Part shown: in pieces, positions 8,603-16,250 of the stretch
How the letters are laid out: the number at the start of each line of letters is the position of its first letter
Numbering within the stretch: position 1 is the stretch's first letter
Assembly: GCF_005869225.1 (NCBI RefSeq)
Contig: NZ_SWFP01000023.1
Location: 1-33,678, forward strand
Direction: 5' to 3'
DNA length: 33,678 nucleotides
Origin: Dyadobacter bucti
GTDB lineage: Bacteria; Bacteroidota; Bacteroidia; Cytophagales; Spirosomataceae
Program-made: the position numbers and the translations under genes
Notes under the pieces: model-generated
Seen by the model: the letters and a program-made list of their open reading frames with translations, nothing else
Told to the model about the DNA's origin: nothing
Databases searched by the model: none

Positions 8603-8931
8603 ATGTCTGACGAAAGAAGAGTGTTTGACAAAGAGTTCAAACTGATGAGCGTTGAACTGAGCAATAGCCGCACAGACCTTAGTGCATTGGCAAAAGAATT
8701 GGATATCCCACCGGCAATGTTATATCGCTGGCGCAGAGAGCTTTCCTCGAAACAGAATGGGAGTTTTCCTGGCAATGGAAAGGTAATTTTGAGCGAAACG
8801 GAGCAAGAATTAGCTCGGCTGAGGAAAGAACTCCGCGAGACACAACTTGAACGCGATATACTAAAAAAGGCTGTCGGCATGCGATGCCCGGCATTTTCTC
8901 AAGGAGCGATGGCAAATATTCCGGTTCATAA
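8603..8931 (+). pseudogene. IS3 orfA (HTH_Tnp_1 transposase subunit) with a 14-bp insertion near its end
   Basis: The product begins MSDERRVFDKEFK and has the helix-turn-helix (LAKELDIPPAMLYRWRRE, about residues 30-48) and C-terminal leucine-zipper-like helix (LARLRKELRETQLERDILKKA) of IS3 OrfA. Removing 14 bases (8881-8894, flanked by copies of CGGCAT at 8875-8880 and 8889-8894) restores the classical OrfA ending GIFSRSDGKYSGS with TAA at 8929-8931. As it stands, the uncorrected frame runs on to 9016 and yields an altered tail. Confidence 0.7.
8863..8869 (+). promoter_or_regulatory. IS3 programmed -1 frameshift heptamer
   Basis: A AAA AAG lies in phase with orfA codons (ctA AAA AAG). This is the canonical slippery heptamer that fuses OrfA to OrfB in the IS3 family. 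The downstream orfB frame, after correcting for the 14-bp insertion, is indeed the -1 frame. The site is now without use, since orfB is broken. Confidence 0.6.
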
Positions 8932-9236
8932 AAAGTCATCGGAAATTATTTCCCATTTAGAAAATGTGCCTGGTATTTGGAGTGAGCAGAAGCAGGTTTT
9001 ACACTTGGCTGAATAATGGATTATTAAATACATCCATTGAAAATCAGTTACTTACTGAGAAAATCAGGGCCATTCATGGTAATAGTAAGCAAACTTATGG
9101 AAGCCCCAGGATAACGCGCGAGTTGATCAAGTTGGACGTTAAAGTATCCCGTCCAAGGGTTGCCAGGTTGATGAAAAAGGCAATTTTCGGACTTCTTGCG
9201 TTATCCAACTGTGTCTCTATCTTGAAGGTTGGATAA
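8922..9236 (+). pseudogene. IS3 orfB 5' fragment with amber stop and 3' truncation
   Basis: The -1 frame reads RFIKSHRKLFPI, then TAG at 8958-8960, then KMCLVFGVSRSRFYTWLNN, the standard OrfB N-terminal HTH_21 region, through YGSPRITRELIKLDVKVSRPRV. After about 9182 the sequence (IFGLLALSNCVSILKVG) is no longer transposase-like and the frame ends at TAA 9234-9236. The rve catalytic domain is absent. The frame's stop lies one base from the 3' end of the opposite-strand lipoprotein gene. Confidence 0.7.
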
Positions 9237-9237
9237 A

Positions 9238-9765
9238 TCAAAATCCGTATCTAAATTTTGCGTTTGCGAAAGGATGTTCGACCGGACTGATTGCGCTAGC
9301 CCGAGTTAATAGTGTCCATGAGTTTACATCATAGGTTATATTATTCCAGTCTATATCCTCCTCCCTCAAATCCTCTGATCCAGACATGGAATTATAGTAA
9401 CTGCCAATCCCTCTATTTCCATACTGACCTGAAAAAATTGCAGTGTCACCGTTAAATACTATATCCAAACGGACATAGTAATTCTCGTGCCGCTTCATCA
9501 GAGATGAGAAATGATCTTTGTAGATTTTTTTCGTATTAGGCCGAAAGCCCATTTTTATGACTTGAATAGTGTAGTAATCCTTCAAGTCCTTAATTGGGAT
9601 GTTGGTTACAACTTGAATTTTTTGCATACTTCCAACTGGTTCATCCTTCCATTCAATTGGTTTGTGTCTCGGATCAGGTTTACTAGGTGAAAAAATGCTT
9701 TTGAGCCAAGAGCAGCTACAAATAGCAGTGCTTAGGAAGATAAGTAGTAATAATCGTTTTACCAT
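9238..9765 (-). CDS. Lipoprotein of unknown function
   Basis: I choose the ATG at 9765 (MVKRLLLLIFLSTAICSC), which gives a lipoprotein signal with Cys16 or Cys18 as lipid site. A start at 9798 would add 11 residues in front of it. The 175-residue product has a Pro-rich linker after the Cys and then a domain with YYTIQVIKMGFRPN and YYVRLDIVFNGDTAIFSGQY segments, which reads as an alternating alpha/beta fold. No family is recognised. It lies downstream of, and in the same direction as, the protease-inhibitor operon, 267 bases beyond it, and may be a separate unit. Its 3' end directly abuts the IS3 remnant. Confidence 0.65.
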   Translation of the reverse strand: MVKRLLLLIFLSTAICSCSWLKSIFSPSKPDPRHKPIEWKDEPVGSMQKIQVVTNIPIKDLKDYYTIQVIKMGFRPNTKKIYKDHFSSLMKRHENYYVRLDIVFNGDTAIFSGQYGNRGIGSYYNSMSGSEDLREEDIDWNNITYDVNSWTLLTRASAISPVEHPFANAKFRYGF

Positions 9766-10032
9766 TTTACATCTTGGATACAATTTAATTTGAGGCAAAG
9801 TACCTGATCTACATAAGGTAAACGATTGATGAGATATGTAAAGGTCAGAACTGCAGACTAGTAGGTTTATTAGTTGGAATATCGTATGATGTACTTCGAT
9901 ACTTAAATGTTATTTTAAATTGGGACTTTTGCCCCAAGTTATTTTGTGGGGTATAAAGAGGTCGATATTTATTCACCAATGCGAGTTTCGCATCTGTCTA
10001 CACTTCATTGCTCGTGAAAATCCTAACTATTC

Positions 10033-10446
10033 CTATTTCACAACAATCGGAAAAATTGATAAGCTGTCATTGCTGTTATCTTTGCCAAATGGACGCTTAA
10101 ACCTAAAAGCGGCAAAAGTATTTCCTTTCTTTAAAGGGAGTAACTTGAAGACTTGCCTACCATAGCCACCATCTTTGTTGACACCTATTTCACGTCTCAT
10201 TAGCGATGAAGAATCAGGATATATCAATTTAATATTTTGTCCTTCAATAAAGGACCATCGATAGCCAGTATTAACCGGTGCGCTTAAAGTAATCGTTAAT
10301 GTATCAACTAACATTGCCTCAATAGCGGAATGTTCAACAATACGATCCTTAGTTATAGATGTATCTTCATACGTTTTTTGCCTAATGCAGCTTTCGTTTT
10401 GCAATAGAATTAGAAAAACAAAGAAAGATATCACTTTTAAAGACAT
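10033..10446 (-). CDS. Chagasin-type (I42) inhibitor of papain-like cysteine peptidases
   Basis: The 137-residue product has an N-terminal hydrophobic export signal (residues 1-20, possibly with lipidated Cys20 though NESC is not a standard lipobox). The mature part carries the three wedge loops of MEROPS family I42: NTGYRW at 59-64 (canonical NPTTGYxW), DGGYGRQ at 92-98 (canonical GxGG loop), and RPF at 118-120 (canonical RPW). These loops insert into the active-site cleft of C1A peptidases. It starts 4 bases after the stop of a papain-family gene, so peptidase and inhibitor are almost surely co-transcribed. It probably protects the cell from its own peptidase, or tunes it. Loop 6 has Phe where Trp is usual. 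Family assignment is confident; physiological target is inference from context. Confidence 0.85.
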   Translation of the reverse strand: MSLKVISFFVFLILLQNESCIRQKTYEDTSITKDRIVEHSAIEAMLVDTLTITLSAPVNTGYRWSFIEGQNIKLIYPDSSSLMRREIGVNKDGGYGRQVFKLLPLKKGNTFAAFRFKRPFGKDNSNDSLSIFPIVVK

Positions 10447-10450
10447 TTGA

Positions 10451-11536
10451 CTATCGAGTAGAAACAGGACTTGAACCTATAAAAATGACCTTGTCCGTCG
10501 CTTGAAAGAACAGATTGGAAGCTTTAATCCACCTTGCAGATCGTCCAATTTTATTACTATTGTAGGCAATCCAACCAAAACCCTGCTCCCCCCACTCCTT
10601 TCCATAAGAGTTTTGTATCAGCCATGCTTGTTTATCATCATCCCAACCAACAATCACAACTGCATGGCCACTTGCAAATTGCAGATCAGTCAATGGCTCT
10701 GAATACACTCCGCTAACATAAGCCGCGAAAAGCGGAGAAGCAATGTTCATACTTACACTAATTGGGCCATATTCGCAGAGGGCCGTTTTTAGCTTCTCAA
10801 CAGAAGGAACTTCCGTACCAATATCAACATAGTCCCATGCTGCAACCTTATATATTCTCGACATCGAATCCACACAGCTTACGTTCATGTCAGCACCTAA
10901 GTAAGGTATAACTTCTTCGGAAGAACATCCATTCTTCAGCATATATTCAAACGCGTCAGGTGTCCAACCTCCAATACAATCTCCTGCGTCGACCACTCCA
11001 TTAATTGCACAATTCATCAGATCCTGTTCGGATACATTGATTTTCGCATTATTTACAATTAGATAACTTGCTTCATAAGCCGCGGTAGCAGAAAAAGCCC
11101 AGCACGAGCCACAACTACCCTGATCTTGAACCTCACTTACTTTTTTGAACGTTCTCCAGTCAAAGTTACGAAGTATTGGGGAAATAGTTGCCGGCCCGGC
11201 ATCTCTCAATCTAGCAGACAATGAAGGAGCAAGGGAAGTTTTGCTTGCAATAAACTCTCTCTTTGCTTCATTATCAATTCTAGTAAGTTCTTTTGCGCGT
11301 GCATGCACTAGTAATTTACTCTCAATACTCGGCTCGTAATTCTTATCACCCTTACCACCAACAGCGTATTTAATGAAGGCTTGTGTTTTGGCAATCTTAA
11401 ATTTAAACCCCGCAGCGATAAGTTTCTGGTTAATTTCAACTTCATTTAAGTTGCTAGGATTTGAAACTACCGGAAATTGGGCATATGTCAAGCTTAAAGT
11501 AATGAAATATGCTAATATATAGATAAGTGATTTCAT
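10451..11536 (-). CDS. Secreted papain-family (C1A) cysteine peptidase
   Basis: The 361-residue precursor has a signal peptide (residues 1-20), a prosegment of about 100 residues (to about 123) and a C1A catalytic domain. Visible catalytic elements are QDQGSCGSCWAFS with oxyanion Gln139 and nucleophile Cys145, SGHAVVIVGW with His291, and QNSYGKEWGEQGFGW with Asn309. All four key residues are present, so it should be active after removal of the prosegment. The prosegment lacks an obvious ERFNIN motif. A short extension (about residues 340-361) follows the catalytic domain. It is the middle gene of a minus-strand operon: a helical secreted protein 36 bases upstream and a chagasin-type inhibitor 4 bases downstream. 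Substrate unknown; location periplasmic or extracellular. Confidence 0.9.
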   Translation of the reverse strand: MKSLIYILAYFITLSLTYAQFPVVSNPSNLNEVEINQKLIAAGFKFKIAKTQAFIKYAVGGKGDKNYEPSIESKLLVHARAKELTRIDNEAKREFIASKTSLAPSLSARLRDAGPATISPILRNFDWRTFKKVSEVQDQGSCGSCWAFSATAAYEASYLIVNNAKINVSEQDLMNCAINGVVDAGDCIGGWTPDAFEYMLKNGCSSEEVIPYLGADMNVSCVDSMSRIYKVAAWDYVDIGTEVPSVEKLKTALCEYGPISVSMNIASPLFAAYVSGVYSEPLTDLQFASGHAVVIVGWDDDKQAWLIQNSYGKEWGEQGFGWIAYNSNKIGRSARWIKASNLFFQATDKVIFIGSSPVSTR

Positions 11537-11572
11537 AGTTATGGCATTTTTAGGGTTTGTAGTAAAAAAAGC

Positions 11573-12880
11573 TTAATTTCTTTTTCCTTTGTAATCAAGA
11601 AATGTATTTGAAGCTATTATTTTGCCGTCACTGTCGAAAATCAAATATTCTATTTCTACGGCCGCGGTACTTTTAAGAGTACTGATCCATAAGAACTTTG
11701 TTATCTTATTTGTGCTTATTGCCTTTGTTGTTATACGCAGAGTCTTTGCACCAGCTGAAATCTTTTTTATGATTTGTTCTATCTGAGATGATATAGCGAG
11801 TGCAGATAGATTATTTTCTTTATCGATTATTTCTTCCAGTTTTTCTTTAACTTTTGCGAAATCTTTGTCGATCGATTCGAAACGAACGCGCCAGTTAGTT
11901 AATTTATCTAACAACGGCTTTCTTGCGGCTTTTAATTGTTCTACCTCAGTAGACTTTACTTTAATTGATAATTCTAAACTTTTTATCAATAATTGATTTT
12001 TTTGACTTTTAGCTTTGGTTAGCTTGCTATTGTCAGTTGTTATCTCCGCTTCTTTTTTGGCAACCTCTTGATCAAGCGTATTTATTGCTGTTTGAGTATC
12101 ATCCAGTTTACCGGTTATGGTTAACCTAATATTTTCAATTTGAATTAACAATTTGGCAATTTCTGACTCGCCCGAGGAGCTTATAGGATACAACGCCGGA
12201 TAATAGTAATTAGCGTCAAGGCCATTGGCCAATTTCGCGACAACCAGAGATTCATTAAGATATTCGATACTTTCAACGATACTTGTCTCGGTCTTGAATA
12301 GTGTCCCTAATTGGCCGATTGCATTAACAACCGCTATACCGGCAGCCAATGTGGTTAAAAAAGCGGCATCTCTTGTCACTCCCGTTAATGAGGTGTTGAA
12401 CTGATCATAGCTGCGTTTAAGCAGCTCCAAATTAGATTTCAAAATACTGTATTGTGGTATTCCTCTAAAGTATGGGGAATTGTAAATTACTATGTCTGTG
12501 ATGCGTTTAACTTTAATATCTTTCTGAATTTCTAGAATACCTGTCTTTAAGGCGTCGTGAACTAGGCTTCGAGTTTCAGCAGATGATACTTTACCCTCCG
12601 ATACTGTGATATTACCACTGAGAGCCTCTGGTTTGCTGTCACCTAAAATTTCTTTGTAGGCTTTAACTTTGTCAATTTCTGTCTTGAAGTCGCTACTTTC
12701 TGACGTCTTATTGTAATCAATTTGAGCTTGCTTAATATCCAGAATTTGTTTTTGTAGTTCTAGAATAATTTTTTGCTGGGACAGAGCAGTGCTATCCAGT
12801 TTAAATTGTTCCGTGCTTTGAGCATGGGCGCAACAAAAAATGCAAATTTGGGCGAAGACTGTCAGTACAATTTTTTTCAT
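11573..12880 (-). CDS. Secreted helical/coiled-coil protein, first gene of the peptidase-inhibitor operon
   Basis: I choose the ATG at 12880 because it gives a clean signal peptide (MKKIVLTVFAQICIFCCAHAQ). A start at 12916 would place 12 residues before it. The 435-residue product is largely helical. A first amphipathic region covers about residues 30-80, a hydrophobic, Ala/Gly-rich segment about 171-196 (AAFLTTLAAGIAVVNAIGQLG), a long coiled coil about 245-370 (Lys/Glu/Leu heptads), and a beta-like C-terminal ~60 residues (AVEIEYLIFDSDGKIIASNTF). No family is recognised. The order helix bundle, central hydrophobic patch, long coiled coil recalls alpha-helical pore-forming proteins, but also fits a structural envelope protein. 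Co-transcription with a peptidase suggests it may be its substrate or partner (inference). Confidence 0.65.
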   Translation of the reverse strand: MKKIVLTVFAQICIFCCAHAQSTEQFKLDSTALSQQKIILELQKQILDIKQAQIDYNKTSESSDFKTEIDKVKAYKEILGDSKPEALSGNITVSEGKVSSAETRSLVHDALKTGILEIQKDIKVKRITDIVIYNSPYFRGIPQYSILKSNLELLKRSYDQFNTSLTGVTRDAAFLTTLAAGIAVVNAIGQLGTLFKTETSIVESIEYLNESLVVAKLANGLDANYYYPALYPISSSGESEIAKLLIQIENIRLTITGKLDDTQTAINTLDQEVAKKEAEITTDNSKLTKAKSQKNQLLIKSLELSIKVKSTEVEQLKAARKPLLDKLTNWRVRFESIDKDFAKVKEKLEEIIDKENNLSALAISSQIEQIIKKISAGAKTLRITTKAISTNKITKFLWISTLKSTAAVEIEYLIFDSDGKIIASNTFLDYKGKRN

Positions 12881-14147
12881 AGTTTTGAGAGAGGATGGAA
12901 TAAAATAGATTATCAATATTTTGGATCAAATTTTTATAAAGTGGTTGTAAGAAATTGATTATGGCATGATTTAACGAAAGAAAGGCTGTGAGGGGCAAAG
13001 CTTGTGTGTGGATAGCCAATTTAATGAGATAATATTTCACCTTCACGTTTATTTTTCAGAACTTACTATTCGGTAGATCCTACGTTACTAACTCTTCACT
13101 ACAGCTGAGGAGACGGAAATCTCGAACAGAACCTCATACGAGAACCAATTAAGATGATTGCAGGAAATACAGCCGCGTGCAATGCATTTTGTACCCTTTT
13201 TCATCTGGCAACATTCCTTATCATAATGTGGAGAGAGCAGTTTGCCATTAAAACAGTCATAGAACTTTAATCGCCCATGCTCCATGTTGCCTCAGGTATA
13301 CGTCCATAATAACATTTTAGCTTTTTGCTACATGAAGGATAATTACGCCGTTCAGCAATAGGTTTGCGCCCATTTGATCAGATATGCAACCGTGACGAAT
13401 TCTGTTATACGCTTACCACATTACCGCAGTCAGTTTTTCTTAGTCTGCGTTGATATTACCTCCTTCTGCTAAGCAAATAATTGATTTTTGTAGACAACTT
13501 ATTATTCAGTGGCTAGTCTACAAGCTACTACAATAGTTGTTGGCATTTCGGCTAGTGCGTGCAAAATTGTACAAGAATCTATAGACAAGCAAAAGTAAAT
13601 CTTTCGCACATATTAGCCGGATAGACAGAAATGGAATCCAGAATATATTAATCTAAAGCCTTATTAGACTGAGTGCTGTTGCATTCATGATTATTTTCAG
13701 TTTGGAATTTGCCGTATTGTTTCCAACAACCGCACCGACGACTACCTTATAAGAGATACTTATTACTTTTCGAGAGATGGACATATTAGGTTTATCGCAA
13801 TCCGACCCGTTTGCAAAATATCCTTGGGAAGCTTTTAAACGGTTAGGCACGCTATTTCTGCGTTCGTAAGTATCTGCCAAATAATCCGAACGATAAGAAA
13901 AATTGCATTCTTAAATCCATTTTTAACAAAATTTCCATGATTCACGCACACCATATTTTGAGTTGCAGAATCATTGATTAACTTTAACATGCAAACGATG
14001 TGTTATTCATTGTTTATCAACTAGTTACAAAAGGCGCGGCTACTGGGAGTTTTGACCTTTTCGTGCATCATGGAACGCATTTTAGAGAATTCGCTAATTC
14101 ATTGGCTTTCAGCATATTAAGTCAACCGTTCGAATCCCTCTCTGAAA
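12881..14147. other. Gap of about 1.27 kb without a convincing gene
   Basis: Only short frames occur. A Cys-rich 65-codon frame at 13088-13285 (minus) has no export signal or known motif. A 75-codon minus-strand frame at 13653-13880 starts with TTG and has protein-like composition, but no match I can name. The region holds the promoter of the minus-strand operon (near 12881-13050) and, before 14148, whatever remains of the missing 5' part of the CHAT gene. It reads as decayed DNA. No tRNA or repeat array was seen. Confidence 0.45.
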
Positions 14148-15347
14148 GTGTCCGAGGAGATTCAAAATTTGGAAAGGGAAGGGATAGGTTTAACGCCTGC
14201 TCTGAAAAAGGGTGGAGTATATGCCTCCGAAGTGGTCAAATTGCTTAAACCCCATGAGGCAGCAGTCGAAATTTTACATGTAAATGGAGGGGGACATAAA
14301 GACTATTACGCGCTCGTAATCATACAAGGGTGGAAAAGTCCAAAGGTGATTGTGATGGGCAATTCAACGGAGATGACAGAATTGCTTTCAGATGAAAGTA
14401 CAGACCTTCCCGCAAAGATCAACAAGGTTTACGCCATCGACAGCCGCACTTATCAATTGTGCTGGGAGGGAGTTCAAAAAGTATTGCCGCCAACGGTAAA
14501 AACGGTTTACCTTTCTGCTGCCGGCGTCTATGAAGGGTTGTCATTTGCTGCGATATCAGGCGCTGCGGGTAAGCGTGTGGGAGATACTTACCAGATTAGA
14601 TACGTGGTGAGTACTTCGGAAATTGCAGAAAAAACCTTAATGCCTTCTAAAACCATAACTTCGCGATCTGCGCTATTGCTTGGAAATGTGCTCTATTCTT
14701 GTCCGGAATCCCCCGGGCAATTACCAGGCCGCTGCCGTTTAACGGGGCCGCATGTTGACAGCCTGATAAAAAAAGCCAAGGCCAAAAGCACTTTGCTGCA
14801 CCAAAGCGCCGCCACCGAAAACTCGCTTGCAGGGCTCGACCTCAGGTCCTATGACATCATTCATTTCGCGACGCACGGCGATTTTACAAACCGAACACCC
14901 GACGATTTGAAGTTTTCACGGAGACTAACTATTTACCAGAATTCAGAGGCTTTTTTGCGTTTAGCCGCAAGTGACTGCGCAAAAAAGGTTATAAAGGAAA
15001 AGTCGGAAGATGGTATATTGACAGCGACTGAAATAACCTCTTACATGGATCTTAATGCGGAACTTGTCGTGCTTTCGGCTTGTAACTCGGCTATTGGCAC
15101 TAGCCAGGGCAGCGAAGGAATGTTCGGGTTGTTTAGAGCGTTCAAATCCGCGGGCGTAAAAAAAGTGATAGCAACACTTTGGGAAGTAGATGATAAGCGA
15201 ACTGCCGAGTTTATGAAATATTTTTACACCAATCTTTTTAAACCAAGCGCCACCGTAGAGTCAGCTTTTGAAACGACCCAATTATTTGTTAGGAAGTCTC
15301 TCGGATGGACCCCGTATGAATATGGAGGATTAGTTTTACTAAATTAG
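14148..15347 (+). CDS. CHAT-domain (caspase-like) cysteine peptidase, 5'-truncated, TPR region missing
   Basis: The frame opens after TAA at 14118 and has no ATG before the domain; a GTG at 14148 is the best available start (399 residues). It contains a complete CHAT domain (about residues 95-399) with the catalytic pair visible: DIIHFATHG with His243 and LVVLSACNSAIG with Cys312. The C-terminus (YEYGGLVLLN) matches the usual family end. Bacteroidota members normally carry several hundred residues of TPR repeats before the linker that here starts at about residue 1 (EIQNLEREG...). That region and a normal start are missing, so this is probably a 5'-deleted gene and may not be expressed. The catalytic residues themselves are intact. 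It is followed by a sensor-kinase pseudogene in the same direction. Confidence 0.7.
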   Translation: MSEEIQNLEREGIGLTPALKKGGVYASEVVKLLKPHEAAVEILHVNGGGHKDYYALVIIQGWKSPKVIVMGNSTEMTELLSDESTDLPAKINKVYAIDSRTYQLCWEGVQKVLPPTVKTVYLSAAGVYEGLSFAAISGAAGKRVGDTYQIRYVVSTSEIAEKTLMPSKTITSRSALLLGNVLYSCPESPGQLPGRCRLTGPHVDSLIKKAKAKSTLLHQSAATENSLAGLDLRSYDIIHFATHGDFTNRTPDDLKFSRRLTIYQNSEAFLRLAASDCAKKVIKEKSEDGILTATEITSYMDLNAELVVLSACNSAIGTSQGSEGMFGLFRAFKSAGVKKVIATLWEVDDKRTAEFMKYFYTNLFKPSATVESAFETTQLFVRKSLGWTPYEYGGLVLLN

Positions 15348-15664
15348 CTTTTATGCAATGCATATAGGAGGTAAGGAATTGCCTCAATTAGTGAAATGTC
15401 CTTCGATGCTTCGTCAAAAAAATGGATTCTAGAATTCCCATTTACTGATTGTCGGATTGTGCCGTTGAAGAGTTTTCACGATCCTCCCGGAGACTGGCAT
15501 CGTTCTACCTTTGCCCATTGTCGTCATCAACTTTGCTTAATGAGTACCAAATGTGTTCAATTTAGGAAGCAATTCTTCCAGGCGGCCAACAATGGCATTT
15601 TCAGTAGATTCACTAAGTGCGCTCCCAAAAAATATCACAGGTGTTGTTCTCGCAGGTTAGGTTA
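15348..15664. other. Decayed region between CHAT gene and kinase pseudogene
   Basis: An 89-codon plus-strand frame (15396-15665) has no recognisable product. The stretch may be the worn-down propeller part of the following kinase gene: LPKNITGV-like codons near 15625 would fit the strand before the Y_Y_Y domain. I cannot demonstrate this further. Confidence 0.35.
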
Positions 15665-16250
15665 GGGATACTTACAATTGGCTCGATTCGGGACAGGATC
15701 ACCAGGCATTTTATACCTACCTGGCACCAGGAGATTATACATTTCACGCCAAATCTGTTACAAATCCCGTTCGTGAGCTCAGGATACCGTCCAAGATCAA
15801 ACCAGCCTGGATGAAACATGGTGGTTCAGAACGGCCATGGGGTTGGTTTTACTAGGCTTACTTAGCTATATTTATCAAAGCCAGTTGTCGTATTGGACTA
15901 TCAAAACGAAATTGCAACTTGAAAAGCTCACCCAGCTGCGGAAGACAACGAAGTACAACAAAGAGATGGCGGCATATCAGCTCAAACTTTCGGAAACGGA
16001 AATGGCCTCATTAAGGTCTCAGATGAACCCGCATTTTATTTTTAACTGCCTTAATTCCATTCAGTTTTTTTCTGCCCAAAATGACTCCGAGAAGGCCTCC
16101 AATTACTTGAGCAACTTTTCCAGGCTTATCAGGCTGGTGCTTGAAAAGTCAAAATCGAAGCATGTAACGCTTGCAAATGAATTAGAAACGCACGTCTGTA
16201 CATTGAAATGGAGGCGATGCGTTTTCCGGGTAAACTGGTTTACCAGATTT
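15665..16250 (+). pseudogene. LytS-type sensor histidine kinase, frameshifted and truncated
   Basis: Pieces of one gene lie in different frames. From about 15672 a frame gives TYNWLDSG, then YTYLAPGDYTFHAKS, the end of a Y_Y_Y sensor domain. One shift near 15805-15812 leads to ETWWFRTAMGLVLLGLLSYIYQ, a transmembrane helix. A coiled linker and the His_kinase (PF06580) box LRSQMNPHFIFNCLNSIQFF with the phospho-accepting His follow. A second, one-base deletion near 16190 (after ANELET) breaks the frame; correcting it gives LYIEMEAMRFPGKLVYQI. The gene then ends abruptly at about 16250, without an ATPase domain. The longest uninterrupted frame is 15837-16340. It is non-functional as a kinase. Confidence 0.75.

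Larger units (their letters stand above)
8563..9182 (+). mobile_element. Decayed IS3-family insertion sequence, right part missing
   Basis: A TGGACATTGAG end at 8563 followed about 40 bases later by an IS3-type orfA start is consistent with the left terminus of an IS3-family element. orfA, the frameshift window and the first part of orfB are present. Homology ends near 9182 in the middle of the orfB HTH_21/linker region (after RVARLMKKA), so the DDE catalytic core and the right end are missing. Three separate lesions are visible: a 14-bp duplication-type insertion, an in-frame amber codon and the 3' truncation. The left end is inferred from position and the TGG start, not from a matched right repeat. 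Confidence 0.65.

Noticed and set aside
9920..10165. 81-codon plus-strand frame overlapping the inhibitor gene end
   Set aside because: Mostly the complement of the well-supported inhibitor gene; no domain or export signal.
13088..13285. Cys-rich 65-codon minus-strand frame
   Set aside because: The Cys pattern drew attention as a possible small peptide, but there is no signal peptide, no neighbour in an operon and no known motif.
13653..13880. 75-codon minus-strand frame with protein-like composition
   Set aside because: It needs a TTG start, has no recognisable domain and lies in a region full of decay; possible gene fragment but not supportable.
14148..16250. CHAT domain plus sensor kinase as a functional defence or signalling pair
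   Set aside because: The CHAT gene lacks its 5' half and the kinase has two frameshifts and no ATPase domain. No gasdermin, transmembrane effector or other known CHAT partner is nearby.
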